Assembly: GCF_046600735.1 (NCBI RefSeq)
Contig: NZ_JBJMAW010000004.1
Coordinates: forward strand, 1 to 64,000
Origin: Novilysobacter_A longmucuonensis
Lineage (GTDB): Bacteria; Pseudomonadota; Gammaproteobacteria; Xanthomonadales; Xanthomonadaceae
Direction: 5' to 3'
DNA length: 64,000 nt
The notes below the pieces were generated by a model. It had not been told where the DNA came from, ran no database searches, and saw only the letters and a program-made list of their open reading frames with translations. The translations under genes and the position numbers were made by a program. Shown here piece after piece: positions 53,753 to 62,699 of this stretch (positions are counted from its first letter, which is position 1; every line of letters starts with the position of its first letter).

Positions 53753-54895
53753 ATGCCCCTATCCCTTGGCCTGACGGGCATGGACCCGGCCACCGAGTCC
53801 GAACTCCAGAGCGCTTTCACCGACGCCAACGCGCGCCTGGGCAGCCGCTGGCAATTGTTACCCGACAGCCAGGCCGACTACGTCATCGTCGACATGGACA
53901 GCATGTACGGGCCGATGAGTTGGTTGCGCCTGCATGCCGCCGGCAAACAGGTGATCGGCCTGACCGATGCGCCGCGCACCCAGGCCGATTTCCGGCTGGC
54001 GCAGCCGTTCGACAGCGACAGCATGGGTGAGCTGCTGCAGGCGATGGCCAGCCATGCGGGCGAAGAGCTCGGCCACGCAGCTCCGCCGGCCGGGATGACG
54101 CCGGCGCCGCAGCCGCAGGACGAACTGCCCGAAGAGCTGCCCCATGCCTTGGTCGAAGAAGACGACGCGCCGGTGGAGCCCGGCTCGGCCGCAGCCGGGT
54201 CGCTGTTGCCGGATCTGGCGATGCCGGAGAATCCGTCGGCCATGCCGCCGGCAGCCAACATCAGCGCACCCGCCAGCGCGTCGGGGGAATCGGCCGAAGC
54301 GGTCGCCACCGGGACGGTCAGCGCCGACGCGCAGCCCAGTACGCTGGCCGAGTGGATATCCTCGGGCAAGCTCGGCGGCCGTCTGCGCTACCGGCGCGAC
54401 GGCGCCGCGGTGCTGCTGGACACCAAAGCGCGCCAGTACTTCGCCGGCGCCACCACGCTCAAGCCGCTGGCGCCGCTGTTCCAGGGCAGCGTGGCCGAGT
54501 CGGACTTCGAACCGGTCGAGGAGGCCGACTGGAGCCGCGAGACCGCCGAGATCGGCGCGCCCCAGCCGCTGCAGCGCCTGATCTGGTTCGGTGCGCTGCT
54601 CGCCGGCGGCGGCCAGCTGGTCGCCGGGTTCGACCCGGAGGGCCGCTATCACATGCTCAAGTGGCCGCAGACCGAGCGCGAATACCCGAAGCACTTCCGG
54701 GTTGCCACGGCGATGATGAAAGGCCCGGCGACCATCGACGAGATCGCGCAGGCCAGTGGCGTGCCGGCACCGGACGTCGCCGACTTCGTCAACGCCAACC
54801 TGGCGACCGGCTTCGCCGACGCCTTCCACGAGCCGGAGCCCGAGGTCGAACCGAGCAAGCCCAGCGGCCTGTTCGGCCGCTTGCGCGGGCGGTGA
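53753..54895 (+). CDS. Uncharacterised modular cytosolic protein (receiver-like N-terminus, winged-helix-like C-terminus)
   Basis: 380 residues, no signal or membrane segment. The first 100 residues (ADYVIVDMDSMYG, GKQVIGLTDAPRT) have the alternating pattern of a degenerate receiver domain. An acidic Pro/Ala linker runs about 105-195. A middle part has LRYRRDGAAVLLDTKARQYFAG. The C-terminal section (HFRVATAMMKGPATIDEIAQASGVPAPDVADFVNANL) reads like a winged helix. No family recognised; domain calls are by pattern only. Confidence 0.8.
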   Translation: MPLSLGLTGMDPATESELQSAFTDANARLGSRWQLLPDSQADYVIVDMDSMYGPMSWLRLHAAGKQVIGLTDAPRTQADFRLAQPFDSDSMGELLQAMASHAGEELGHAAPPAGMTPAPQPQDELPEELPHALVEEDDAPVEPGSAAAGSLLPDLAMPENPSAMPPAANISAPASASGESAEAVATGTVSADAQPSTLAEWISSGKLGGRLRYRRDGAAVLLDTKARQYFAGATTLKPLAPLFQGSVAESDFEPVEEADWSRETAEIGAPQPLQRLIWFGALLAGGGQLVAGFDPEGRYHMLKWPQTEREYPKHFRVATAMMKGPATIDEIAQASGVPAPDVADFVNANLATGFADAFHEPEPEVEPSKPSGLFGRLRGR

Positions 54896-54905
54896 GGCAG
54901 GCAGC

Positions 54906-54973
54906 GCAGTCGGCGGCTGCGCCGCCTGTGAGTCGTTCGCTGCGCTCACTGTAAGTCGGCCGCTACGCGACCT
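54906..54973. repeat. Three tandem ~23-base hairpin-forming units
   Basis: Units 54906-54927, 54928-54950 and 54951-54973 share the skeleton G(C/T)(A/G)AGTCG..CGCT(G/A)CGC...CT, and each is itself palindromic (e.g. GTGAGTCG..GCGCTCACT). They follow the stop of the preceding gene by 10 bases. Confidence 0.6.
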
Positions 54974-55125
54974 GTAAACGGAAACAGCAAGAGCGAGGCC
55001 TGTTCCATTCGCCGTTAGCCTGCTTACTGCTAACCGGTTCACCGTTCACCGTTCGCCGTGCTCGCGGCCTTGCTCCGTCCCGATGCCGGCGGGACAATAG
55101 CGAACTGCCGTCCGACGCCGTATTG

Positions 55126-57045
55126 ATGATCGATCCGCAACGCTATCCACGCTTGTCCCGCATTGCCGTCCCCGCTGACCTGCGCCAGTTTGCGGAAGAC
55201 GAGTTGCCGGCGATCGCCGACGAGTTGCGCGCCTACCTGATCGAGCAGGTCGCCCAGTCCGGCGGCCATTTCGGCGCGGGCCTGGGCGTGATCGAACTGA
55301 CGGTGGCGCTGCACTGGCTGTACCAGACCCCGGTCGATCGCCTGGTCTGGGACGTCGGCCACCAGTGCTACCCGCACAAGATCCTCACCGGCCGCCGCGA
55401 CCAGATCCACACGGTCAAGCAGAAGGATGGCCTGGCGCCGTTTCCCAAACGCGAGGAGTCGCCGTACGACACCTTCGGCGTCGGCCACAGCTCGACCTCG
55501 ATCTCGGCCGCGCTCGGCATGGCGATCGCGCTGCAGCGGGCCGGCAACACCGGCGACACCGAGGTGCCGAAAGTAGTTGCGGTGATCGGCGACGGCGCGA
55601 TGACCGCCGGCATGGCGTTCGAGGCCCTCAACCATGCCGGCGGCATGGACCCCGAGCCGGACCTGCTGGTGGTGCTCAACGACAACCAGATGTCGATCTC
55701 GGAGAACGTCGGCGGGCTGACCCAGATGCTCGGGCGGCTGACCGGCAGCCGCACGCTGAACGCGCTACGCGAGGGCGGCAAGAAGCTGCTTGGCGACAAG
55801 AACAAGCCGGCGGCGAAATTCGTGCGTCGCTGGGAGGAGCACTGGAAAGGCATGTTCGTGCCGTCCACGCTGTTCGAGGAAATGGGCTTCCACTACACCG
55901 GCCCGATCGACGGCCACGACCTGCCGGCCTTGCTGGCCGCGATGAAAACGCTCAAGACTCTCAAGGGCCCTCAACTGCTGCACGTGATCACGACCAAGGG
56001 CAAGGGCTACGAGCTGGCCGAGGGCGACCAGATCGGCTATCACGCGGTCGGCCCGTTTGATCCGAGCACGGGCCTGATCAGCAAGCCCGGGGCCAGGAAG
56101 CCGACCTACACCGACGTGTTCGGCGAGTGGATCTGCGACATGGCCGCGGTGGAGCCCAGGCTGCTCGGCATCACCCCGGCGATGCGCGAGGGCTCGGGGC
56201 TGGTGGGGTTCAGCAGGCAATACCCGCAACGCTATTTCGACGTGGCGATTGCCGAGCAGCATGCGGTGACGCTGGCTGCGGGCATGGCCTGCCAAGGCGC
56301 CAAGCCGGTGGTCGCGATCTACTCCACGTTCCTGCAGCGCGGCTACGACCAGCTCGTGCACGATGTCGCGATCCAGCGGCTGGACGTGCTGTTCGCGATC
56401 GACCGCGGCGGCGTGGTCGGGCCGGACGGCGCCACCCACGCCGGCAACCTGGACCTGTCCTACCTGCGCTGCGTGCCGAACATGGTGGTGATGGCACCGG
56501 CCGACGAGAACGAATGCAGGCAGATGCTCTCGACCGGATACCGCTTGGAAGGCCCGGCCGCGGTGCGCTATCCACGTGGCAGCGGTCCCGGCGTCGCGGT
56601 TCAGCCGTCGCTGGAATCGCTGCCGATCGGCAAGGCACAGGTGCGCCGCCGTGGTACCCGGATCGCGCTGCTCGCGTTCGGCGCGACCGTACCGGCGGCC
56701 GAGCAGGTCGGTGCGGCGCTGGACCTAACGGTGGTCAACATGCGCTTCGTCAAGCCGCTCGACCGCGCGCTCGTCCTGGAACTGGCCGCAGCCCACGACG
56801 GCCTGGTCACGCTGGAGGACAACGTCGTCGCCGGCGGCGCCGGCTCGGGCGTGGCCGAACTGCTCGCCGCCGAAGGCATCACGCTGCCGATCCTGCATCT
56901 CGGGCTGCCCGATGCATTCCAGCACCACGCCAGCCGTGAGGACCTGCTCAGCGAAGCCGGCCTGGACGCCGCCGGCATCCGCGCATCGTTGTTGCGTCGC
57001 TGGCCAGACCTCGCCGCGCCGCAGCCGCGCACTGCCGCCAGGTGA
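55126..57045 (+). CDS. dxs: 1-deoxy-D-xylulose-5-phosphate synthase
   Basis: Thiamine-diphosphate enzyme opening the MEP isoprenoid pathway from pyruvate and glyceraldehyde-3-phosphate. 639 residues from ATG 55126; a TTG one codon earlier is also possible. SGGHFGAGLGVIELTVALH, WDVGHQCYPHK, VIGDGAMTAGMAFEALNHAGG (cofactor motif with NDNQMSIS), and the pyrimidine-domain segment FDVAIAEQHAVTLAAGMA are intact. Confidence 0.97.
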   Translation: MIDPQRYPRLSRIAVPADLRQFAEDELPAIADELRAYLIEQVAQSGGHFGAGLGVIELTVALHWLYQTPVDRLVWDVGHQCYPHKILTGRRDQIHTVKQKDGLAPFPKREESPYDTFGVGHSSTSISAALGMAIALQRAGNTGDTEVPKVVAVIGDGAMTAGMAFEALNHAGGMDPEPDLLVVLNDNQMSISENVGGLTQMLGRLTGSRTLNALREGGKKLLGDKNKPAAKFVRRWEEHWKGMFVPSTLFEEMGFHYTGPIDGHDLPALLAAMKTLKTLKGPQLLHVITTKGKGYELAEGDQIGYHAVGPFDPSTGLISKPGARKPTYTDVFGEWICDMAAVEPRLLGITPAMREGSGLVGFSRQYPQRYFDVAIAEQHAVTLAAGMACQGAKPVVAIYSTFLQRGYDQLVHDVAIQRLDVLFAIDRGGVVGPDGATHAGNLDLSYLRCVPNMVVMAPADENECRQMLSTGYRLEGPAAVRYPRGSGPGVAVQPSLESLPIGKAQVRRRGTRIALLAFGATVPAAEQVGAALDLTVVNMRFVKPLDRALVLELAAAHDGLVTLEDNVVAGGAGSGVAELLAAEGITLPILHLGLPDAFQHHASREDLLSEAGLDAAGIRASLLRRWPDLAAPQPRTAAR

Positions 57046-57120
57046 TCGGTCTCCGGGCGCCTGGCTCGTAAGCTGTGCTGACAAGCCCAGCAGTCGCGAC
57101 TCTCACCTCGTCACCAACGC

Positions 57121-57143
57121 AAAACGCCCGGCAATGCCGGGCG
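57121..57143 (-). terminator. Terminator after tRNA-Pro
   Basis: On the minus strand the stem CGCCCGGCA/TGCCGGGCG is followed by TTTT, 21 bases beyond the tRNA 3' end. It may also act weakly for dxs on the plus strand. Confidence 0.8.
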
Positions 57144-57163
57144 CTTGTCTGCACAATCGCAAA

Positions 57164-57240
57164 TGGTCGGGACGGCCGGATTTGAACCGACGACCCTCTG
57201 CCCCCCAGGCAGATGCGCTACCAGGCTGCGCTACGCCCCG
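57164..57240 (-). tRNA. tRNA-Pro (anticodon GGG)
   Basis: 77 bases with encoded CCA. Acceptor CGGGGCG/CGTCCCG, anticodon arm TCTGC-CTGGGGG-GCAGA giving GGG, T-loop GGTTCAAATCC. Confidence 0.97.
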
Positions 57241-57274
57241 ACGTGTTGCGATGCCCGCCTTGCGGCGGCCGACG

Positions 57275-57280
57275 ATTATA
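57275..57280 (-). promoter_or_regulatory. -10 box of tRNA-Pro
   Basis: TATAAT on the minus strand, 35 bases upstream of the tRNA 5' end. No convincing -35 is seen at 16-18 bases. Confidence 0.6.
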
Positions 57281-57311
57281 GCCGGTTTTTGCGCAGTGCC
57301 CGTCTCGCACG

Positions 57312-57395
57312 GTAGAGCCGAGCTTGCTCGGCTGGCTTCGATTGTCGATCGACGGGACCTCGGTGTTCGCAAAAGCCGAGCAAGCTCGGCTCTAC
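57312..57395. repeat. GTAG-headed REPIN (GCCGAGCTTGCTCGGC subtype)
   Basis: GTAGAGCCGAGCTTGCTCGG and its inverse ending CTAC; 84 bases, between tRNA-Pro and the merR-type gene. Confidence 0.88.
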
Positions 57396-57408
57396 CAATT
57401 CGCGCTTC

Positions 57409-57765
57409 TCAGCGGCGCAGCAGTTGCAGGACCTCTTCGAGTTCCATCCGCACTTGCCTGATGATCTGCGAGCTCAATGCCGATTCGTCCTTGCCGGCAC
57501 TGCCTTCCAGGCGCAGGCGCGCGCCGCCGATGGTGTAGCCCTGCTCGTACAACAGGCCGCGGATCTGGCGCACCATCAACACCTCATGGCGTTGGTAGTA
57601 ACGGCGGTTGCCGCGGCGCTTGACCGGATTGAGGCTGGGGAACTCGGTTTCCCAGTAGCGCAGCACATGCGGCTTGACGTCGCACAGCTCGCTGACCTCG
57701 CCGATGGTGAAGTAGCGCTTGGCCGGGATCGGCGGAAGCTCGCGGTTGCTGCCCGGGTCAAGCAT
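57409..57765 (-). CDS. MerR-family transcriptional regulator (ihfA-linked)
   Basis: 118 residues from ATG 57765, GGGAG eight bases upstream. MerR winged-helix: RYFTIGEVSELCDVKPHVLRYWETEFPSL, then NRRYYQRHEVLMVRQI and a coiled helix. It lacks a metal-binding C-terminus. Genes of this type sit next to ihfA in many gammaproteobacteria; target unknown. The start overlaps the ihfA stop by eight bases. Confidence 0.9.
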   Translation of the reverse strand: MLDPGSNRELPPIPAKRYFTIGEVSELCDVKPHVLRYWETEFPSLNPVKRRGNRRYYQRHEVLMVRQIRGLLYEQGYTIGGARLRLEGSAGKDESALSSQIIRQVRMELEEVLQLLRR

Positions 57766-58063
57766 GGGAGCCACTCCCGCCGTGCGCTTCCACGCGCTCC
57801 TTGAGCTTCTGGCCCGGACGGAAGGTCACCACCGTGCGCGCGGAAATCGGGATCTCTTCGCCGGTCTTGGGATTGCGGCCCGGCCGCTGGTTCTTGCGGC
57901 GCAGGTCGAAATTGCCGAAGCCCGACAGCTTCACCTGGCGGCCCTGCTCCAAGGCTTCGCGCAGCGCGTCGAAGAACGCGTCGACGAACTCCTTCGCCTC
58001 GCGCTTGTTCAGACCGACCTCGTCGAACAAACGCTCGGCCATCTCAGCTTTGGTCAGTGCCAT
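57758..58063 (-). CDS. ihfA: Integration host factor subunit alpha
   Basis: 101-residue HU-family DNA-bending protein. MALTKAEMAERLFDEVGLNKREAKEFVDAFFDALREAL, GNFDLRRKNQRPGRNPKTGE with the intercalating proline arm. AGGAAGGAAAG precedes the ATG. It ends the thrS-to-ihfA ribosomal/translation cluster with pheT 51 bases upstream. Confidence 0.97.
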   Translation of the reverse strand: MALTKAEMAERLFDEVGLNKREAKEFVDAFFDALREALEQGRQVKLSGFGNFDLRRKNQRPGRNPKTGEEIPISARTVVTFRPGQKLKERVEAHGGSGSHA

Positions 58064-58114
58064 TGTGCTTTCCTTCCTGCCCCTGCCCGCACGGATCCGC
58101 CTTGCTCGCCCGCC

Positions 58115-60550
58115 TTACCCGCGGATCGACGCGCGGTGATCGCGCTGCAGTGCGGCCGTCACATCGGCCACGATCTGTTCCACATCGCGGTCGGTCAGAG
58201 TGCGCGATTCGTCCTGCACAATCAAGCCCATAGCGAGACTCTTGAATCCAGTTTCCACACCCTTGCCTTGGTAGCGGTCAAACAGCACCAGATCGCGCAA
58301 GGCCGGGCCGGCCGCGGCGCGGATGCTGGCGGCCAACTCGGCCCAGGCGACGTCTTCGGCCACCACGAAGGCGAGATCCCGACGGACCGACGGGTACTTC
58401 GACAGGCCGCGGGCCCTCGGCAGCGCGCGCGCCACCAGCGGCTCGAGGTCGAGCTCGAACGCGACGACCTCGACGTCCAGATCCAGCGCCCGCTGCAGCC
58501 GCGGGTGCAGCTGGGCAATGCAGCCGATGGCCTGGCTCTCGCCGCCGGCATCGACACGCAACACATCCGCGCACCGCCCCGGGTGCGCCCAGGGCTGCTG
58601 CGAGGCGCGGAACTCCAGCGAGGCGCCGGAGGCAGCCGCGAGGCTTTCCAGGTCGCCCTTGAGATCGTGAAAGCCAACGGGCCGCGCCGGACTCCCCCAC
58701 TGCTCCGGTGCGGCCTCGCCACACGCGACCGCAGCGATACGCAGCGTCTCGACCGGCGCCGGCGCCGCCCCCGAGTCCCGAGTCCCGAGTCCCGGGTCCC
58801 GCTCTTCAAACACCTTGCCCAGCTCGAACAAACGCACCCGCGACTGCTGGCGCGCCACGTTGCGTGCCAGCGCGGCGACCAGCCCCGGCAGCAGCCGCGT
58901 GCGCATCACCCCGAGCTCGGCGCTGAGCGGGTTGGCCAGCGCGACCGCGCCCTGCCCGGCCTGCCAGGTCTCCAGCAGCGACGCGTCGAGGAAGGCGTAG
59001 TTGATCGCCTCCAGGTAATCGCGGGCGGCCATCTGCCGGCGCACGCTGGCGTCGTCGACCCGGGTTTCGCTGGGCGCGGCCAGCCGCGCAGCGCCGGCCG
59101 GCAACGTGGTCGGGATTGCATCGTAGCCGTGGATGCGCGCGATCTCCTCGATCAGGTCTTCCTCGATCGCAAGATCGAAGCGCCGGCTCGGCGGCGTCAC
59201 CCGCCAGCCTTCATTGCTGGCGGCCACCGCCAGGCCGAGCGCACGCAGGATCCGCTCGACCTCGGCGTCGTTCACGACCAGCCCCAGCACGCGCGCCAGC
59301 CGCTCGCGGCGCAGTTCGATCGGCTGCGGCGATTGCAGGTGTTCGGCCAATGCCGCCTCGATCACCGGTCCGGGCGCACCGCCGGCGATGTCCAGGATCA
59401 GCTGCGTGGCGTACTCCATCGCGATGCGCGGCAGTGCCGGGTCGACCCCACGCTCGAAGCGGTGGCCGGCATCGGTGTGCAGGCCGAGTCTGCGGCCGCG
59501 GCCGATGATCGCCGATGGCGCGAAGTGCGCCGACTCCAGGAATACCGTGCGGGTGGCCTCGGTAACGCGGGTGTCGAGCCCGCCCATCACCCCGGCCAGT
59601 GCGATTGGGCGGCTTTCATCGGTACCGCTGGCGTCGGTAATCGCGAGGAACTGCTCGTCCAGGGTGACCTCGCGCGCATCGAGCAAGGTCAGCGTCTCGC
59701 CGCGGCGCGCGTGGCGCACGCCGATCGGGCCGGTCAGCTTGTCACGGTCGAACGCATGCATCGGCTGGCCCAGTTCGAGCATCACGTACTGGGTGATGTC
59801 GACCAGCAGCGAGACCGGCCGAGTGCCGCTGCGGCGCAGGCGCTCGGCCATCCACAACGGCGTCGGTGCTGCGGCGTCGATGCCCTCGATCACGCGGCCG
59901 CAATAGCGCGGCGCGTCGGCGCCGGCGTTGAGTTCGACCGCCAGTGTCGCCTCGCTCTGCGGCGCGACCGGCGCGGCGCTGAAGGCCGCGACCTCGCTGG
60001 CCGATGCCGCGGCGACATCGAACGCGATGCCGCGCACGCCGAAGCAGTCGGCGCGGTTCGGGGTCAGCTTGATCTCGATGCTGGCGTCGGGCAGGCCAAG
60101 GTAACCGGCCAGCGCCGCGCCGACCGGCGCGTCGGCCGGCAGTTCCAGCAGCCCCGATGCATCGATGTCGGTGCCGATTTCCTTCGCCGAGCACAGCATG
60201 CCCGCCGATTCGACCCCGCGCAGCCTGGCCGCCTTGATGACCATGCCGCCGGGGAGGGTCGCGCCGACCATCGCCAGCGGCGCCTTGAGCCCGGCGCGCG
60301 CGTTCGGCGCACCGCAGACGATCTGCACGTGATCGCCATTGCCGATATCGACCTGGCAGACCTGCAGGCGGTCGGCCTCGGGATGTTTCGTGGCGCTGAC
60401 GATCTGCGCGACGACCACGCCATCGAGCGACTCGCCCAATGGCGTGACGGCCTCGACCTCCAGTCCGATCGCGGTCAGCGTCGCGGCGAGTTCATCGCGG
60501 GTCGCGGTGGTCGGGACGTGGCTGCGGAGCCAGTTTTCGGAGAATTTCAT
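58115..60550 (-). CDS. pheT: Phenylalanine-tRNA ligase beta subunit
   Basis: 811 residues from ATG 60550 (MKFSENWLRSHV). Tetramer partner of PheS with tRNA-binding (EMAP-like) domain IVSATKHPEADRL, B3/B4 editing domain, B5 and FDX anticodon-binding C-terminus. About 15-20 residues longer than usual because of a low-complexity stretch EERDPGLGTRDSGAAPAP encoded by a 7-bp tandem repeat at 58772-58799. A longer upstream frame (to 60667) passes through a repeat and is not used. Confidence 0.96.
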   Translation of the reverse strand: MKFSENWLRSHVPTTATRDELAATLTAIGLEVEAVTPLGESLDGVVVAQIVSATKHPEADRLQVCQVDIGNGDHVQIVCGAPNARAGLKAPLAMVGATLPGGMVIKAARLRGVESAGMLCSAKEIGTDIDASGLLELPADAPVGAALAGYLGLPDASIEIKLTPNRADCFGVRGIAFDVAAASASEVAAFSAAPVAPQSEATLAVELNAGADAPRYCGRVIEGIDAAAPTPLWMAERLRRSGTRPVSLLVDITQYVMLELGQPMHAFDRDKLTGPIGVRHARRGETLTLLDAREVTLDEQFLAITDASGTDESRPIALAGVMGGLDTRVTEATRTVFLESAHFAPSAIIGRGRRLGLHTDAGHRFERGVDPALPRIAMEYATQLILDIAGGAPGPVIEAALAEHLQSPQPIELRRERLARVLGLVVNDAEVERILRALGLAVAASNEGWRVTPPSRRFDLAIEEDLIEEIARIHGYDAIPTTLPAGAARLAAPSETRVDDASVRRQMAARDYLEAINYAFLDASLLETWQAGQGAVALANPLSAELGVMRTRLLPGLVAALARNVARQQSRVRLFELGKVFEERDPGLGTRDSGAAPAPVETLRIAAVACGEAAPEQWGSPARPVGFHDLKGDLESLAAASGASLEFRASQQPWAHPGRCADVLRVDAGGESQAIGCIAQLHPRLQRALDLDVEVVAFELDLEPLVARALPRARGLSKYPSVRRDLAFVVAEDVAWAELAASIRAAAGPALRDLVLFDRYQGKGVETGFKSLAMGLIVQDESRTLTDRDVEQIVADVTAALQRDHRASIRG
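58772..58799. repeat. 7-bp tandem repeat (CGAGTCC, four units) inside pheT
   Basis: CGAGTCC three times and CGGGTCC once, read on the minus strand in pheT. Seven is not a multiple of three, so a gain or loss of one unit would shift the frame. Confidence 0.9.
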
Positions 60551-60587
60551 CGTTGGAGTTCCACACGAAGTCTGGAGCCGAGGCGTT

Positions 60588-60696
60588 GGCTCCCTCCCCT
60601 TCAAGGGGGAGGGCTGGGGAGGGGATGGGGTTTGCTGCGGGTCAAGCAAGATCAAACCCATCCCCATCCCGGCCTTCCCCTTGAAGGGGAAGGAGC
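60588..60696. repeat. Long palindrome between pheS and pheT (GGCTCCCTCCCC/GGGGAAGGAGC)
   Basis: CTCCCTCCCCTTCAAGGGGG and its near-inverse CCTTCCCCTTGAAGGGGAAG bracket GGGATGGGGTTTGCTG and its inverse CAAACCCATCCCCATCCC. About 109 bases, related to the GCAAATCC family. It is transcribed within the pheST unit. Confidence 0.8.
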
Positions 60697-60703
60697 ACAG
60701 CGG

Positions 60704-61699
60704 TCAGGCGAACTGCCGCAAAAACCGCACGTCGTTGTCGAAAAAGCTGCGCAGGTCATCGACGCCGTAACGCAGCATCGCGAAACGCTCCACGCCCAGG
60801 CCGAAGGCGTAGCCGGTGTAACGCTCCGGATCGATGCCGACGTTGCGCAGCACGTTCGGATGCACCATGCCGCAGCCGAGCACCTCGAGCCAGCGGGTCG
60901 AGCCGTCGGGCTGCTGCCAGGCGATGTCGACCTCGGCCGAGGGCTCGGTGAACGGGAAGTAGCTCGGGCGGAAGCGCATCTGGAAGTCGCGCTCGAAGAA
61001 CGCGCGCACGAACTCGGCGAGCGTGCCCTTCAGGTCGGCGAAGCTGGCGTGCTCGTCGACCAGCAGGCCCTCGACCTGGTGGAACATCGGCGTGTGGGTC
61101 TGATCGCTGTCGCTGCGGTAGACCTTGCCGGCGGCGATCATGCGCAGCGGCGGTGGGTGCTCGCCCATGTAACGCACCTGCACGCCCGAGGTATGGGTGC
61201 GCAGCAGGCGGCCGTCGCCAAAGTAGAACGTGTCGTGCATCGCGCGCGCCGGGTGGTGCGGCGGGAAATTCAGCGCTTCGAAGTTGTGCCAGTCGTCCTC
61301 GATCTCCGGGCCGTCGGCGAGTCCGAAACCGAGCCGGCCGAAGATGTCGGTGATGCGCTCCAGGGTGCGGCTGACCGGATGCAGGCCGCCGCGGGCACGG
61401 TCAATGCCCGGCAGGGTGACGTCGATCGTTTCGGAGGCCAGGCGTGCATCGAGCGCCGCGTCATCGAGCACCGCCCTGCGTTCGGCCAGCGCACTCGACA
61501 GCGCATCGCGTGCCTGGTTGATCGCCTCGCCCGCGGCCTTGCGCTGGTCGGCCGGCAGCGTGCCGAGCTGCTTGAGCTGCGCGGTGACTGTGCCGGACTT
61601 GCCGAGCAGGGCGACGCGCAGCGCCTCGATGCTCGCCGGCGAATCGGCGGCGGCGATGTCGGCCAGCGCCTGTTGCGTCAGTTGTTCGATACCGCTCAT
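60704..61699 (-). CDS. pheS: Phenylalanine-tRNA ligase alpha subunit
   Basis: 331 residues with the class II motifs: motif 1 region HPVSRTLERI, motif 2 KVYRSDSDQTHTPMFHQVEGL (with the conserved Phe-binding site), motif 3 GYAFGLGVERFAML. The N-terminal coiled coil binds tRNA. Confidence 0.97.
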   Translation of the reverse strand: MSGIEQLTQQALADIAAADSPASIEALRVALLGKSGTVTAQLKQLGTLPADQRKAAGEAINQARDALSSALAERRAVLDDAALDARLASETIDVTLPGIDRARGGLHPVSRTLERITDIFGRLGFGLADGPEIEDDWHNFEALNFPPHHPARAMHDTFYFGDGRLLRTHTSGVQVRYMGEHPPPLRMIAAGKVYRSDSDQTHTPMFHQVEGLLVDEHASFADLKGTLAEFVRAFFERDFQMRFRPSYFPFTEPSAEVDIAWQQPDGSTRWLEVLGCGMVHPNVLRNVGIDPERYTGYAFGLGVERFAMLRYGVDDLRSFFDNDVRFLRQFA

Positions 61700-61732
61700 C
61701 GTCGATCCCGTCAGTCCGGTGATCCGGCACCT

Positions 61733-61807
61733 GTAGGAGCGGCTTCAGCCGCGATTCGGAACCGGCGCGCGCGACCGGAACCCCATCGCGACTGAAGCCG
61801 CTCCTAC
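61733..61807. repeat. GTAG-headed REPIN (GGCTTCAGCC subtype)
   Basis: 75 bases, GTAGGAGCGGCTTCAGCCGC with inverse TGAAGCCGCTCCTAC, between pheS and rplT. Confidence 0.9.
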
Positions 61808-61834
61808 AGATATGACCGGAACCCCCAAAACGAA

Positions 61835-61864
61835 CATGGGGAAGGACTTGCGCCCTTCCCCATG
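61835..61864 (-). terminator. Hairpin after rplT, possible terminator
   Basis: CATGGGGAAGGAC with near-perfect partner GCCCTTCCCCATG, 57 bases past the rplT stop. Its minus-strand downstream has TTCGTTTTGGG rather than a run of T, so only a partial terminator. Confidence 0.5.
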
Positions 61865-61920
61865 CGTGTACTTCGATGTCCGTCATCACGCACGTTGCCA
61901 TGCGCAATGACACCGACACG

Positions 61921-62280
61921 TTACGCTGCGAGCGCGCCCTTGGCCTTTTCGGTCAGCGCGGCAAACCCCGCCGCGTCGTGCACGGCGATGTCCGCCAGCA
62001 CCTTGCGGTCCAGGGTGATGCCGGCCTTCATCAGGCCGTTCATGAAGCGGCTGTAGCTCATGCCGTTGATGCGGGCGGCCGCATTGATGCGGGTGATCCA
62101 CAGCGAACGGAAATTGCGCTTCTTCTGCTTGCGGCCGATGTAGGCGTACTGCAGTGCCTTGGTGACCGCCTGCTTGGCGACGCGGAAGACCTTGCGGCGG
62201 GCGTGATAGTAGCCCTTGGCTTGCTTCAGGATTTTCTTGTGACGACGGCGGGCCGTCACACCACGTTTGACTCGTGCCAT
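61921..62280 (-). CDS. rplT: 50S ribosomal protein L20
   Basis: 119 residues, MARVKRGVTARRRHKKILKQ and NFRSLWITRINAAAR. Thirteen bases after rpmI. Essential for 50S assembly and, in E. coli, autogenous repressor of rpmI-rplT translation. Confidence 0.98.
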   Translation of the reverse strand: MARVKRGVTARRRHKKILKQAKGYYHARRKVFRVAKQAVTKALQYAYIGRKQKKRNFRSLWITRINAAARINGMSYSRFMNGLMKAGITLDRKVLADIAVHDAAGFAALTEKAKGALAA

Positions 62281-62293
62281 TTTTTAGCCCTCC

Positions 62294-62491
62294 TCAGAGA
62301 TACGGAAGCATGCGGGTCAGACGGCCTGCATCCTCGGCACGAACATGGTTCGTCTGCCGCAGGTTGCGCTTCCGCTTCGTCGACTTCTTGGTGAGGATAT
62401 GGCTACGGTTGGCGTGGCCGCACTTGAACTTGCCGGAAGCGGTCTTGCGAAAACGCTTGGCCGCCCCGCGATGGGTCTTGATCTTGGGCAT
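62294..62491 (-). CDS. rpmI: 50S ribosomal protein L35
   Basis: 65 residues, MPKIKTHRGAAKRFRKTASGKFK and ANRSHILTKKSTKRKRNLRQ. Overlaps no neighbour; 333 bases separate it from infC. Confidence 0.98.
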   Translation of the reverse strand: MPKIKTHRGAAKRFRKTASGKFKCGHANRSHILTKKSTKRKRNLRQTNHVRAEDAGRLTRMLPYL

Positions 62492-62699
62492 GGGATGTCC
62501 TTTCGGTTTCTGTCACTGGCTTGGGCGGCAGCGGCTGCAAGAACACAGGCGCCACGCTTTCCGTCCTGCCCTGGCCGGTCGTAAGTCGTTGATCCGGAAG
62601 AATCCTCGACGAGTCCTGAATGTCGCGTACAGCAGACCCGGCGAACCGGGCCGCGCATTATGCGGGCTGCCGCCGCGCGTTGCAATCCGCCGCGCCGCT

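Noticed and set aside
57719..61795. A plus-strand open frame of about 1358 codons over merR, ihfA, pheT and pheS
   Set aside because: Antisense to four well-identified genes; high GC with few stop codons makes such frames common, and the translation is His/Gln/Arg-rich without domains.
61700..61920. Possible attenuator with Phe codons before pheS
   Set aside because: A REPIN and one hairpin are present but no short Phe-rich leader peptide; the region lies between rplT and pheS.
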